Shown in pieces: positions 35,843 to 45,525 of a stretch of DNA of 64,000 nt; within the stretch, counting starts at the first letter, position 1; every line of letters starts with the position of its first letter. Under the pieces are notes generated by a model. The model made no database searches. It saw nothing but the letters and a program-made list of their open reading frames with translations, and was not told the origin of the DNA. Source of the stretch: Pedobacter nyackensis (GTDB taxonomy: Bacteria > Bacteroidota > Bacteroidia > Sphingobacteriales > Sphingobacteriaceae). Position numbers and translations under genes: made by a program. The stretch is taken from assembly GCF_900176505.1 (NCBI RefSeq), contig NZ_FWYB01000008.1, positions 124,001-188,000 on the forward strand, read 5' to 3'.

Positions 35843-37870
35843 TCAATTTCTATTTTGCAAACCTTTTATAGCTTTAATTAATTGTTCTTTGTTACTTGGC
35901 CTAGGGGCCTCCAAGGTTGAAACATTCCCTTTTTTATCTATGAGCACATAACTTGGAAACGCAGCAACAGACAACCTGGTTTCCAAAAGTTTCTGTTGTG
36001 AATCTGGAAGCCGATAGTGCACCATGTTTCTACCACTAAGTTTAAACTCTTGAATTACAGTTTTCCAGTCATTCTCTGGAGACCTACTGGCAAAATAGAT
36101 GAATATCACTTCTTCGAATTCAGGATTTTGCTTTATATTTTTTACAAATGCTAGCTCTCGTAAACAAGGCTCACACCAACTGCCCCAGAAATCAATATAT
36201 ATTACCTTTCCTAAATACGGCGCAACTAAATCATGTAATAGTGAATCTGCATTTTTTGCTCCTCTCAAATGATTCGTGTTTATCAGACTTTGCTGATAAT
36301 TAAAATCACCTTCCGGCATCTTTATTAAGTAGGACTGATATTCACTTAGGATAGAAGTAATAGCTGAAGATCTTAGGCTTGCAGAAAACTTTTTAAGTAG
36401 TGAAGATGGTAAAGGTGTTTTATTACTTTCGAAGTAGGCATAAATTGCCTGTCCAACTAACAATCTTCGGGTATCTTCATCAACAATCTCTTGTTTTAAT
36501 GAACGAAGTTTATGGTCTAATAACGTAATACCAGCTAATAATCCAGCGGATTCATTAACCTGCTGACTATATTTAGCTTCTAAATTATTAACTATATTTA
36601 ATTCGCTGATCGTTATGCTTTTAGTTAATTGTGCAGCTTTAACTGGATCAATAATTAGAAGACTATCACGCTCCCATACTCTTCTAACAATTTCACGATT
36701 ATTTTCAGGAACGCTAATAATATTGTTTTCAATTAGATGTGATAACAGAAAGCTATTTTGTATGGTTATTGAAGAATCTTTTTGCTCAGTATAATCCAAA
36801 TAATTTTTCCTTAAGAAAAAGAATTCTCCACTAATACTCGACGGTTTATAAGAAGATTTAAAGAGCGAATCCCGAACATATAATAAATATTCTTCAGGTA
36901 GCTGCTCTATTTGCCTATTTGTAAAGTTGAACTGCTTTTGCATCAACTCCATGCCAATTCGAGACTTGTTGTAATTTTGAATAAAGTGTTTAAACTTTGT
37001 TGAAGCAAAGGGATTAAACCGAAGGTAGTTTTCAAATTTAAGATTGGCCCTTGCCAATTGGCTGCGTTTAGCATTTAAATATTCGAGCCCCTGAAGCTTT
37101 TTATATTTAAGTTCTAGATTTTCATCTTCGAGAAAACCTTCTTCATAGGGCTGGTAATTACTCAATTCATTGTGCAGGCGATCATTCGTTCCCATAACCA
37201 ATGGCTGTTGATGTCTTAAGTCATAAAAAAAGAAAAGATCTTCACCAGGTTCAATAACATCGATCCTCCTCAAAGTATCACACTCAAGCATTACTTCGCT
37301 AGTGTTTAGCAGCGGAATAGTTATGCTAAATCTGCCAGCTGAATCAATGTCGGCATATAGCATTTTATAATCGCCCTTAATTAAGTCCATGTAACCAATA
37401 GAGAACTGTTTGACGGACGATTTACCATGTACATAACCTGTAATGGTAGCATTTTCTGAGATCTGGAAGTGTGTATCTTTGAAAGTAGTTACATCCTTGG
37501 TATTGTGGGATGGGAGCTTATTTCCAACCAATCTGTAGTTTATGGGAGTACTATTTGCTTCGGCTATCTTTAATACACTGTCACCTATCTTACTAATATT
37601 TAATTTTAATAGAAGCTTACCATTTCTTAATACCGCCGAGCCCTTATAATTTGAAAAAGTCAAATTCTCATATTTCCAGATCTTATTGTCGTAGATTGCA
37701 AAACTTTCAAAAAAACCAAATACCCATTTGTTGCTAATTGTGTTATACCAGTTCCCTGTAATTGCCATGATCGCTGGATTTACATGGGGCCGATGCTGGC
37801 AAATATTAGGGTTTGCTCTAGAAGAGCTAGTAAAAAATAGCACAATAAAAAATGTTAGAATTAATTTCAT
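35843..37870 (-). CDS. TlpA-like thioredoxin-fold protein with large N-terminal region
   Basis: 675 aa. Signal peptide at 1-19. Residues about 25-250 form beta-rich DUF4369-like and unknown regions, about 250-520 are helical, and the TlpA/ResA thioredoxin domain is at about 545-670 with the redox motif WCEPC in YIDFWGSWCEPCLREL. It should act in the periplasm or at the outer-membrane face as a thiol oxidoreductase. It precedes the FecI-FecR-SusCD module but runs the opposite way. A second, 494-aa TlpA protein is in module 2. Confidence 0.8.
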   Translation of the reverse strand: MKLILTFFIVLFFTSSSRANPNICQHRPHVNPAIMAITGNWYNTISNKWVFGFFESFAIYDNKIWKYENLTFSNYKGSAVLRNGKLLLKLNISKIGDSVLKIAEANSTPINYRLVGNKLPSHNTKDVTTFKDTHFQISENATITGYVHGKSSVKQFSIGYMDLIKGDYKMLYADIDSAGRFSITIPLLNTSEVMLECDTLRRIDVIEPGEDLFFFYDLRHQQPLVMGTNDRLHNELSNYQPYEEGFLEDENLELKYKKLQGLEYLNAKRSQLARANLKFENYLRFNPFASTKFKHFIQNYNKSRIGMELMQKQFNFTNRQIEQLPEEYLLYVRDSLFKSSYKPSSISGEFFFLRKNYLDYTEQKDSSITIQNSFLLSHLIENNIISVPENNREIVRRVWERDSLLIIDPVKAAQLTKSITISELNIVNNLEAKYSQQVNESAGLLAGITLLDHKLRSLKQEIVDEDTRRLLVGQAIYAYFESNKTPLPSSLLKKFSASLRSSAITSILSEYQSYLIKMPEGDFNYQQSLINTNHLRGAKNADSLLHDLVAPYLGKVIYIDFWGSWCEPCLRELAFVKNIKQNPEFEEVIFIYFASRSPENDWKTVIQEFKLSGRNMVHYRLPDSQQKLLETRLSVAAFPSYVLIDKKGNVSTLEAPRPSNKEQLIKAIKGLQNRN

Positions 37871-38173
37871 TAAGCGGAATTTGAATAAGTAAGATAGTTA
37901 TATTTTCAACATCGTAATTCAACTTAATATAATCAAACATAATAATGGCTTCTATTTGGTAGCAGGCTGTGATTTCGATTTCTTTAACCACAAAACAAGA
38001 AATATTTCCAAAGGAATTACAATCAAAAAACGGTCTGTTGCTGAGATCATGCAAAAGGCTGATATTAGTAAAGCCATATACTACTGATATTTAAAGTGTC
38101 AAATCCTAAATCTATTTAGGCGACAGCGTCTTTTTTGAGGGTAGTCGATCTGCGCCTGATCCTACGCTCACCA
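37871..38173. other. Intergenic, possible recombinase relic
   Basis: The plus strand is open from 37893 to 38087 and ends KKRSVAEIMQKADISKAIYY, which resembles the C-terminal HTH of a resolvase cut off by a stop. There is no start or catalytic part, so it is at best a fragment. A short hairpin CCTAAA-TCTA-TTTAGG lies near 38105-38120. Confidence 0.3.
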
Positions 38174-39508
38174 TTAGTAGTTTTGTATTTTTCCTTTATC
38201 AAGCCATCCTGGTATTGTGAAATTTTTTGCTTTTGGATGCCCGGCAAAGCAATGTCTAAGGGCTTTGGTAGCATGATAACAGCGATTAATCAGATCTAAT
38301 TGCATTTCATAATATTTGAGGTCGTAGTTGTTTTCGGTTATTTTATGAGCAGGAGTTTGCCTCTGTTTTCTAACATCTCGAAATTCGTCAAAAAGCATTT
38401 TCATGCCTTTCGGGTCACTTCCTGTTAGTCCTGCTTTTAGCCAGTCTTCAAATAGGCGAATGGTACCTTTAGCTTTTCGCTCAGTTATCCCACCTTTTCC
38501 TTCAATGGTTTCTTCGAAGTCTACCTTGCCTTTGAAAAAATCTTTATTAATGTTATCGGAAATCATTTTGTCAAGTAGGGAAACGAAGTCCAGGTAATTC
38601 TTCAAAGTCGGTGAAAAAAATGGTGTGAATTCTTTAGGACGGTTATCAGGATCATACACTGTGCGGAATAATGGCTTCCCAAAAATATGTTCTGATAATT
38701 GGTTCAAGCAATTCTGTTCGCCAATAAAGGCCGTGAATACGCTGTATGAGCTAGTCCATTTACCAAGTATGATATTTTCATAATATGCCTGTGCGACTTT
38801 ACCTTTCTTGCTGTATTTCTTACTTTTCCAATACATCTGCTGATCTTCTGAAAGATCTTTTAAATAGCATAATGGTACCACTGTTAATCGTTCTCCGTTC
38901 TCTCCGTACCCTAGACCAAAACTTTTTAAAAACAACTCATCCTCCTCCCGAACAAGAGGCTTTTCTGTCTCATCGTAATGACAATAAATAGAACCAGAAT
39001 AGTTATTAAAACGAAAATCATATCTTGGATCATTTGCATACCTTTCCAGTACCTCAATGTGAAAATACATCAATGATAATTGTGGTTCTGCGAGCGCCAA
39101 CTGTTTAGTATAGTAAGCATCACCAAATTGAATCAGGTTTCTGTGTGCTTTCAAATATGATTGCGATGGATAAAGACAAATTGGAAATTCAGTTTCTTCC
39201 ATTGCCAGAGTAATGCCACCAAGTTTTTGATATTTAACCTTTGTATCTTTTGCTTGGTCAAGTGCCCAAACCTGTTTAGAGGTTTCAAAGTGTTGAAATC
39301 CGATAATGTGAGGATTGGTGCTACTCTGAATACTTATATCCCCGTTTTTAATCCCTTCTTTTATAAAACCAATAGATTTTTTGTAACTGATTCCAAGTTT
39401 TTCTGAGATATCGCGCAAGGGTATCCCATTGAAATCAGACGATTCGATGAAAAAGTCGTAAACCAAGCTGACAATTGTATTTACAACATTCACATTATTG
39501 TTTTGCAT
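38174..39508 (-). CDS. Unassigned protein with N-terminal winged helix and HEPN-like C-terminus
   Basis: 444 aa, soluble. Residues about 20-70 look like a winged helix (GIPLRDISEKLGISYKKSIG). The middle is alpha/beta with no motif I know. The C-terminal region at about 370-430 is helical and carries FRDVRKQRQTPAHKITENNY, whose R-x-x-R-Q-x-P-A-H is reminiscent of HEPN-type active sites. It stands alone on its strand between the TlpA gene and module 1. A regulatory or defence role is possible but unproven. Confidence 0.55.
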   Translation of the reverse strand: MQNNNVNVVNTIVSLVYDFFIESSDFNGIPLRDISEKLGISYKKSIGFIKEGIKNGDISIQSSTNPHIIGFQHFETSKQVWALDQAKDTKVKYQKLGGITLAMEETEFPICLYPSQSYLKAHRNLIQFGDAYYTKQLALAEPQLSLMYFHIEVLERYANDPRYDFRFNNYSGSIYCHYDETEKPLVREEDELFLKSFGLGYGENGERLTVVPLCYLKDLSEDQQMYWKSKKYSKKGKVAQAYYENIILGKWTSSYSVFTAFIGEQNCLNQLSEHIFGKPLFRTVYDPDNRPKEFTPFFSPTLKNYLDFVSLLDKMISDNINKDFFKGKVDFEETIEGKGGITERKAKGTIRLFEDWLKAGLTGSDPKGMKMLFDEFRDVRKQRQTPAHKITENNYDLKYYEMQLDLINRCYHATKALRHCFAGHPKAKNFTIPGWLDKGKIQNY

Positions 39509-39775
39509 AGGGTAAGATAACTATCTATTAGAAATTTTCCACATTTATGAATAAAATTCTGATTGTCGTACTGATGCAAATCAGCCCCTCCCCCCCATTA
39601 TGCTTTTTGAATCTTCATCCTCTTTTGGCAGGACCAACAGTGTTAAAGTTTACTGTTAGTCATGTGGATCCTAATATGATGTTTGGATCTCTATGCATTT
39701 TATTCATAGTTCGGTGCCGCTATTTGCCGCTTCGTTTTATATTCTATTATACACTATAAACACTCATCGCAATTC

Positions 39776-39806
39776 GTATCGAAAAACGGTCGTTTTTCGA
39801 GAATAC
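39776..39806. repeat. Perfect palindrome with extended stem
   Basis: TCGAAAAACG-GT-CGTTTTTCGA (39779-39800) is a 10-bp inverted repeat with a two-base spacer; GTAT and ATAC outside extend it with a small bulge. Such a site could be a dimer-binding or recombination site, or a hairpin. Confidence 0.6.
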
Positions 39807-39972
39807 AATGGTAAACGGCAAAATACTGTTAAAGAATTCCTGCAATTTATTATTAAAGTTCACAATATATTCGTGCTTAAAAAGCTTATAAAGGGATCAC
39901 TTAATTTATAACTATCAAGATTTGCAATTTATTCAATTTATGTCTATATTAGACGTTGAGAGCGTTAATTTA

Positions 39973-40004
39973 AGCGGGTAATTGTCATACTGACAGTTCC
40001 CGCT
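39973..40004 (+). terminator. Terminator-like hairpin in leader of sigma gene
   Basis: AGCGGG plus TTGTCA pairs with TGACA plus CCCGCT around a short loop, followed by TTTTCATTTTT. No gene ends just upstream, so it may end an unseen transcript or act as an attenuator about 140 bases before the sigma gene. Confidence 0.4.
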
Positions 40005-40146
40005 TTTCATTTTTAAGGCTTTTGAAGCAGCGTCCTCTGAACTATAAAGGACCATCAATATCACTTGTAACACGCTTATTATTCAAAAAATATAAGTATT
40101 ATTACTTCTGGAAACCTTATTGTTAGATATGTAGAAGACCCAAGAT

Positions 40147-40737
40147 ATGACTGTCCCTCTATCTGTAAACGAAACTGAATTACTGGCGAAAATAGCCCAA
40201 GGGGATCAACATGCATTTCGTATCATCTATAACAAATATGGCAAAAAGGTCTATACTCATGCGCTCCAATTGCTACATTCAACAGTTGAAGCAGAGGAAA
40301 TGTTGCAGGAGGTTTTTTTAAAACTCTGGATCATGGGTGACGGCATTCTGGAAATTTCCAGTCTGGAGGCCTATTTAAGAACATTGACTAAAAACCGCTC
40401 CTTAAATGTTTTGCGTAGAATGGCGCTGGAGGGTAAAGTTGCAAAAGCTTTAGCTGGTCACTACAAAGAAGAAAATAACGATACTGAAGAGGAAGTCCTG
40501 ATGCAGGATGTCCGCGATGTACTGAATAAAGCAGTCCAGTTGTTACCACTACAACAAAAGCAAGTTTACAAGCTCTGTCAGCAGGATGGGCTAAAATACG
40601 AAGAGGCAGCCGAACGTTTACAACTCTCCCCCCTAACGGTTCAAACACACATGAAACGGGCCCTTAAATCTGTTCGTACTTATGTGAAAGCAAATTCTGA
40701 TATCACAGTAATCCTGATTATTTTAAAGTTATTTTAA
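40147..40737 (+). CDS. ECF RNA polymerase sigma factor (FecI-like)
   Basis: 196 aa. Sigma region 2 at about 20-90 (FRIIYNKYGKKVYTHALQLL, EEMLQEVFLKLW) and region 4 at about 125-185 (LPLQQKQVYKLCQQDGLKYE, HMKRALKSVRTYV). FecI-like factors direct transcription of the neighbouring susCD when their FecR anti-sigma is triggered by a loaded STN-type TonB receptor. It is followed by fecR and an STN-containing SusC, completing that set. Confidence 0.92.
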   Translation: MTVPLSVNETELLAKIAQGDQHAFRIIYNKYGKKVYTHALQLLHSTVEAEEMLQEVFLKLWIMGDGILEISSLEAYLRTLTKNRSLNVLRRMALEGKVAKALAGHYKEENNDTEEEVLMQDVRDVLNKAVQLLPLQQKQVYKLCQQDGLKYEEAAERLQLSPLTVQTHMKRALKSVRTYVKANSDITVILIILKLF

Positions 40738-40828
40738 CTTTTCCACTTGTTTTTCCACCCCTATTCTTTATCCAATTTCCTAATGCTACATAAATATTTT
40801 ATTGCATGTACCCCGAAAAGAGGTAGCT

Positions 40829-40853
40829 AGGTGTCATACAAAGTATGACACCT
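40829..40853 (+). promoter_or_regulatory. Hairpin covering the fecR start codon
   Basis: AGGTGTCATAC, loop AAA, GTATGACACCT: a perfect 11-bp stem whose 3' arm contains the ATG at 40845. In mRNA this would bury the start codon and could limit anti-sigma synthesis; as DNA it could be a dimer operator. Confidence 0.55.
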
Positions 40854-42023
40854 CAACGAATCAGTTATTTATACCGATTATATCTGGACAGAAATATGAG
40901 TTCTTCCGAATTGGAGGAATTTCAGCAGGTCATACTTAACCCTGATCATCAAAAAATATTACATCAGCAAATCGAGGAGCATTGGGATGGTTTGGCGGAC
41001 AATAGCCTACTTGAATTGCCTCAAGCTAAAATGAACAAAGTTTTCAATGCAATTGTAGCACATCCACAGCCCGTAGCAAAGAGGGGTAAGTTTTGGGCTA
41101 GCATCGCCATTGCCGCAGCGGTTGTTGTAGCCGTTTTTGGTGTAGGCTTATTTTATTATGATTTAAATCTTAAACCTCAGCCAACCGAACATCTTGCTAA
41201 CAAAAATGAGATTACTCCGGGAATACAAGCTGCTACACTGACTCTTGCCAATGGTAAAAAAATCAGACTGGATGATACAGCAAATGGCCTGTTGGCTAAG
41301 GAAGCTGGAGTGATGATCACTAAATCTGCAAACGGGCAATTGATCTATGAGATTAAAGATGCTGACGGTGATACAAGCAAAATAAACACCTTATCTACCG
41401 CCAAAGGCGAAACCTATCAGCTGCGTTTGCCTGATGGTTCTTTGGTTTGGTTAAATGCCGCCTCAAGTTTAACTTATCCGGTTAACCTTAATGAACGGGG
41501 AAAACGCAGTGTAAAACTTGACGGTGAAGGTTATTTCGAAATTACCAAGGATAAGGCGCATCCATTTGTGGTAGAGAGTAAAAGGCAACAGATAGAGGTA
41601 TTGGGTACACATTTCAATGTGAGCAGTTACAGTGATGAGCCTGTTGTCAGGACAAGTTTATTGGAGGGATCGATACAGATCAATGGGAAAACAGTACTTA
41701 AACCTGGTGAGCAATCTTCTGTAGATCCTACGGGAAATATTGCTGTAAAGGAGGTTAATGTGAATAAGTCAGTTGCCTGGAAAAATGGAAAGTTTGCGTT
41801 TGAAGATGAGAATATTGAGGGTGTCATGCGGAAACTCGCTCGCTGGTATAATGTGGAAATTATTTATCAGGGTGATTTCTATCAAAGAACTTTTACGGGT
41901 ACAATAAGCCGCCACGATGATATTTCCAGAATATTAGACAAGATTGCCTATACACAGGCCGTTCGCTTTAAAATTGATGGAAGGAGGATATATGTCTCCA
42001 GGAACGAAATCATCACAAATTAA
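40845..42023 (+). CDS. FecR family anti-sigma factor
   Basis: 392 aa. Cytoplasmic sigma-binding part at 1-80, one transmembrane helix at about 84-105 (IAIAAAVVVAVFGVGLFYY), periplasmic FecR domain at about 180-285 (TYQLRLPDGSLVWLNAASSL, GEGYFEITKD) and a C-terminal DUF4974 secretin-like domain at about 318-388. It relays the signal from the STN domain of the SusC protein to FecI. Start taken at 40845, inside a hairpin; ATG at 40896 (MSSSELEEF) is an alternative. SusC follows after 14 bases. Confidence 0.92.
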   Translation: MTPQRISYLYRLYLDRNMSSSELEEFQQVILNPDHQKILHQQIEEHWDGLADNSLLELPQAKMNKVFNAIVAHPQPVAKRGKFWASIAIAAAVVVAVFGVGLFYYDLNLKPQPTEHLANKNEITPGIQAATLTLANGKKIRLDDTANGLLAKEAGVMITKSANGQLIYEIKDADGDTSKINTLSTAKGETYQLRLPDGSLVWLNAASSLTYPVNLNERGKRSVKLDGEGYFEITKDKAHPFVVESKRQQIEVLGTHFNVSSYSDEPVVRTSLLEGSIQINGKTVLKPGEQSSVDPTGNIAVKEVNVNKSVAWKNGKFAFEDENIEGVMRKLARWYNVEIIYQGDFYQRTFTGTISRHDDISRILDKIAYTQAVRFKIDGRRIYVSRNEIITN

Positions 42024-42037
42024 AATAATTTTCACGC

Positions 42038-45000
42038 GTGATAAAATTAACAACCCTCATAATCACTGTCTTTCTCTTTCAATTGAGCAGTTCAACCAAA
42101 GCGCAAATATCAATTCATGTAAAGCAGGAATCGCTGCGCAAGGTGCTCGAGAAGATAAGTAAACAGAGTGGTTATGACCTCATATATTCCGTACAGGATT
42201 TTAAAGGGGTTAAGCGGGTAAGTCTAAATCTGAATAATACCAGCTTGGAAAGGGCGCTTGAAATTAGCTTTGCAGGTCAGCCTTTGACATATGAGCTTTC
42301 TGATAAAACGTTGATGATCAGAAGAAAAGATGAAAAATATTTATTTAAGCAGGTTACTAAACATTTTAAGCAGCAGAAAATTACTGGTAAGGTAACTGAT
42401 CAATCGGGTCTGCCGTTGTCTGGTGTCAATGTAATGGTAAAGGGAAGTAGGCTTAGGGCAGTTACAGATAGGGATGGCTATTATAGCATTAAGACAACTG
42501 AAAATGAGGCCCTTGTTTATACGTTTGTTGGTTACACCAAGCAGACGCAAATTATAGGTAAACGAGCTACAATAGATATAAAGCTCACTGAAAGTGTTGG
42601 TAAACTGGAACAAGTAGATGTTGTTGTTAATACCGGGTATCAGGCATTATCTATGGAGCATTCCACAGGTTCATTTTATCAAATAGATAGTGAAACAATT
42701 AATCGAAGGGTATCGACAAATATTTTAGACAGATTAGACGGTATGGCAAGTGGGGTGTTTTTTAATGGAATGGAAACTTCCCCAATCAATAGTAATCCAG
42801 CCTCCCAAAGGGAATTAGGAATTAACATCAGAGGTCAAAGTACAATTCAAGGTTCCGTAGATCCCTTGATTGTCATTAATAACTTTCCTTATGAAGGTCT
42901 CTTGCAAAACATAAATCCAAATGATGTAGAAAGTGTCACCATTTTAAAGGATGCCTCTGCCGCATCCATTTGGGGTGCCAGATCGGCTAATGGAGTGATT
43001 GTCATAACTACTAAAACTGCAAAAAAAAACAAACCTCTGAAAATTGACATTACGACAAATATAAACGTGATTAATAAACCAGATATCTTGGGAAACAAAG
43101 CCTACATAGGCGCTAAAGACTTCATAGAAATAGAGAAAACACTTTTCAACAATGGTTTCTTTGACGCGGATATAAGCAATACCTCCGCTATGACGGCTTT
43201 ATCGCCCGTTGTTGAGGCTTTAGCAAATCATAAATCTGGGATCCTAACTAACAGTCAGTTAGAATCGATAATATCATCGTTGGGGAATCAGGATATCCGC
43301 CAGGATTATGACCGATATGTCCATCAAAAAGCCGTCAAACAACAATATCATATTTCATTAACAAAGGGTACAGATAAAGGTTCCTACTTCTTTTCAATTG
43401 GCGGAGACAAAAACACAGAAAACACTATAAACAAGCGTTTTGACCGTATCACGGTTAACTCTAACAATTCTTATAACCTAACACCAAAACTCAAATTGAA
43501 TACTCAAGTGAGCTATAGTAATAATACTACAGATAATTACAACCTGGGATATATGTATAATGGAATGATGGGTGTAAATAGTTCCTATGGAAGAATCTTA
43601 CCTTATGCACGTCTAGTTGATCACCAAGGTACCCCACTTGCCATAGATAGAATTTTACGTGCCACTTATATTGAAGAATTGGAAAAAAAAGGATTCTATG
43701 ATTGGCACCTCCGCCCTCTTGACGAAATCAGAATGGCGAACCAACAAAGTAAAGTAAACAATTTCCTGATCCGAACTTCATTAAAATATACCATAAAACC
43801 TTTTTTGCATGCCGAAGGATTTTTCCAAAATGAAAACCAGAGCATTTATGGAAGAAATCACCAATCAATAAATACCTATTATGTCCGGAATTTAATTAAC
43901 CAATTTGCACAGTATAATGAAAACGAGGGAAAGGTAAATTTCATTTTCCCTGAAGGAGGCGTGTTAAATCTTGACAATCTGCGCACGAAAACACAAAATT
44001 ACCGCGGACAATTATCGTATAATCAAACGGTTGGTAATCATCGAATCAATGCTATACTAGGTGCAGAGATCAGTGAAACTAAGGCCACTGGAGATTCCCA
44101 GGTTTCCTACGGATATAATGACCAACTCGGATCCTCTGATATGCAATTAGATTATACTTTAGATTATCCTGTCAATCCATCAGGATCAAAGCATATTCCT
44201 GCTCCTGCAAGAAGCGTTTCAGGTCATATGCAAAGATTTCTCTCCTACTACTTTAATTGTGGTTATACATTTAAGAATAGATACAATTTAAGCTTTAGTG
44301 TTAGAAAGGACGGTTCAAATTTCTTTGGAACAAGCGCCAATAAACGATTTACTCCGTTATGGTCTACAGGAATCGGCTGGATAGTTTCAAATGATTTAAA
44401 AATACGTATGAGTTATGGATTCAATGGGAACATTGGAAATATAGCTTCTCAATTAACGGGAATGTATTTTAAAACACCAAGTGATCCCGATTTGGTACTT
44501 ACGAACCTGACAGCGCCTAATACCAAACTTTCATGGGAACGAGTAAAGAATGTAAATTTTGGTCTTGATTTTGGAACGAAAAATAACCGGATTCGTGCAA
44601 CGATTGAATATTATATTAAAAATGGAATCGACCTTTTACAACCATCACCTCTGGCTCCTCAAACAGGATTTCTAACCTTTACAAATAATTCTGCCACTGT
44701 AAAAAGCAGGGGATTTGATGTAAATATCACCAGTAGAAATATGATTAAAGCAATTCAATGGAACACATCACTGATCTACGGATTTATTACAGATAAAGTA
44801 AAGAAATATAATCCAAAACCAACAGCGAATTCTTTCCGGGATAGACCAATGGTGCTTGAAAAACCTATGTATAGTGTCTATAGCTACCGCTGGGCGGGAT
44901 TAGACACGGAAAATGGAGATCCATTAGGCTATTTTAACGGACAAATTAGCAAAGATTATGAAGGCATAATCAATAATTTCAATCCAGACAGTTTAGTATA

Positions 45001-45514
45001 CCACGGAAATGGACGGCCCTCACATTTTGGCACAGTGAGAAACAATTTCAGCTATCGGGGAATAAGCTTATCCATAAATATAGCATTTAGCTTAGGATAT
45101 TATTTTAGACGGACCAGTACATCACTGAATTATCAGGATATAATTTATATGGATCAACATGAAGATTTTAAAAAGCGGTGGCAAAAGCAGGGTGATGAAG
45201 CTATTACAAATATTCCATCAGTAATATATCCAACAAATACGACCAGGAATACCTTTTACAAATATTCCGAAATGCTAGTTTTAAAAGGTGACCATATTCG
45301 TTTGCAAGATATCCGAATATCCTACAGTTTTTCAGAAAAAATATGCTCAAAACTCAAAATAAAAACGCTCTCTGTTTATACGTTTATGAATAATCTAGGA
45401 ATTATCTGGAGAGCTAATAAACAAAATTTAGATCCACAAACAGAACAGGGTGGTATGAGTATCTTGTTTAGAAATCCTTTCTCGATAGCAACTGGAGTAA
45501 ATATTGGATTTTAA
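42038..45514 (+). CDS. SusC/RagA-family TonB-linked outer-membrane protein with STN domain
   Basis: 1158 aa from a GTG at 42038. Signal peptide ending STKAQ (1-23), STN signalling domain at about 25-95, CarboxypepD_reg domain at about 112-195 (KITGKVTDQSGLPLSGVNVM), plug at about 200-320 with the SusC motif GVIVITTK, then the barrel. It imports an oligomeric nutrient with SusD and signals through FecR. Compared with the second SusC in this window it lacks about 14 residues just before LKIRMSYGFNGN. Substrate unknown. Confidence 0.92.
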   Translation: MIKLTTLIITVFLFQLSSSTKAQISIHVKQESLRKVLEKISKQSGYDLIYSVQDFKGVKRVSLNLNNTSLERALEISFAGQPLTYELSDKTLMIRRKDEKYLFKQVTKHFKQQKITGKVTDQSGLPLSGVNVMVKGSRLRAVTDRDGYYSIKTTENEALVYTFVGYTKQTQIIGKRATIDIKLTESVGKLEQVDVVVNTGYQALSMEHSTGSFYQIDSETINRRVSTNILDRLDGMASGVFFNGMETSPINSNPASQRELGINIRGQSTIQGSVDPLIVINNFPYEGLLQNINPNDVESVTILKDASAASIWGARSANGVIVITTKTAKKNKPLKIDITTNINVINKPDILGNKAYIGAKDFIEIEKTLFNNGFFDADISNTSAMTALSPVVEALANHKSGILTNSQLESIISSLGNQDIRQDYDRYVHQKAVKQQYHISLTKGTDKGSYFFSIGGDKNTENTINKRFDRITVNSNNSYNLTPKLKLNTQVSYSNNTTDNYNLGYMYNGMMGVNSSYGRILPYARLVDHQGTPLAIDRILRATYIEELEKKGFYDWHLRPLDEIRMANQQSKVNNFLIRTSLKYTIKPFLHAEGFFQNENQSIYGRNHQSINTYYVRNLINQFAQYNENEGKVNFIFPEGGVLNLDNLRTKTQNYRGQLSYNQTVGNHRINAILGAEISETKATGDSQVSYGYNDQLGSSDMQLDYTLDYPVNPSGSKHIPAPARSVSGHMQRFLSYYFNCGYTFKNRYNLSFSVRKDGSNFFGTSANKRFTPLWSTGIGWIVSNDLKIRMSYGFNGNIGNIASQLTGMYFKTPSDPDLVLTNLTAPNTKLSWERVKNVNFGLDFGTKNNRIRATIEYYIKNGIDLLQPSPLAPQTGFLTFTNNSATVKSRGFDVNITSRNMIKAIQWNTSLIYGFITDKVKKYNPKPTANSFRDRPMVLEKPMYSVYSYRWAGLDTENGDPLGYFNGQISKDYEGIINNFNPDSLVYHGNGRPSHFGTVRNNFSYRGISLSINIAFSLGYYFRRTSTSLNYQDIIYMDQHEDFKKRWQKQGDEAITNIPSVIYPTNTTRNTFYKYSEMLVLKGDHIRLQDIRISYSFSEKICSKLKIKTLSVYTFMNNLGIIWRANKQNLDPQTEQGGMSILFRNPFSIATGVNIGF

Positions 45515-45525
45515 ACTGCGAAAAG

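Larger units (their letters stand above)
39509..40146. other. Long intergenic region upstream of the sigma factor gene
   Basis: No convincing gene; ORFs at 39547 and 39693 lack coding character. It holds a palindrome at 39779-39800 and a terminator-like hairpin at 39973-40004, described separately. The rest is AT-rich. The promoter of the ECF sigma gene should lie in the last 150 bases, but I see no clear TAnnTTTG box. Confidence 0.6.

Noticed and set aside
35659..35871. 70-codon ORF before the tlpA gene end
   Set aside because: Composition is not protein-like, and it overlaps the 3' end of the convergent tlpA gene.
37893..38087. Possible resolvase C-terminal fragment
   Set aside because: Only about 20 residues resemble an HTH; there is no start, catalytic part or element end, so I did not list it as a pseudogene.
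39547..39911. Two ORFs in the gap before the sigma gene
   Set aside because: They are cysteine- and aromatic-rich with no motif or ribosome site; read as chance ORFs.
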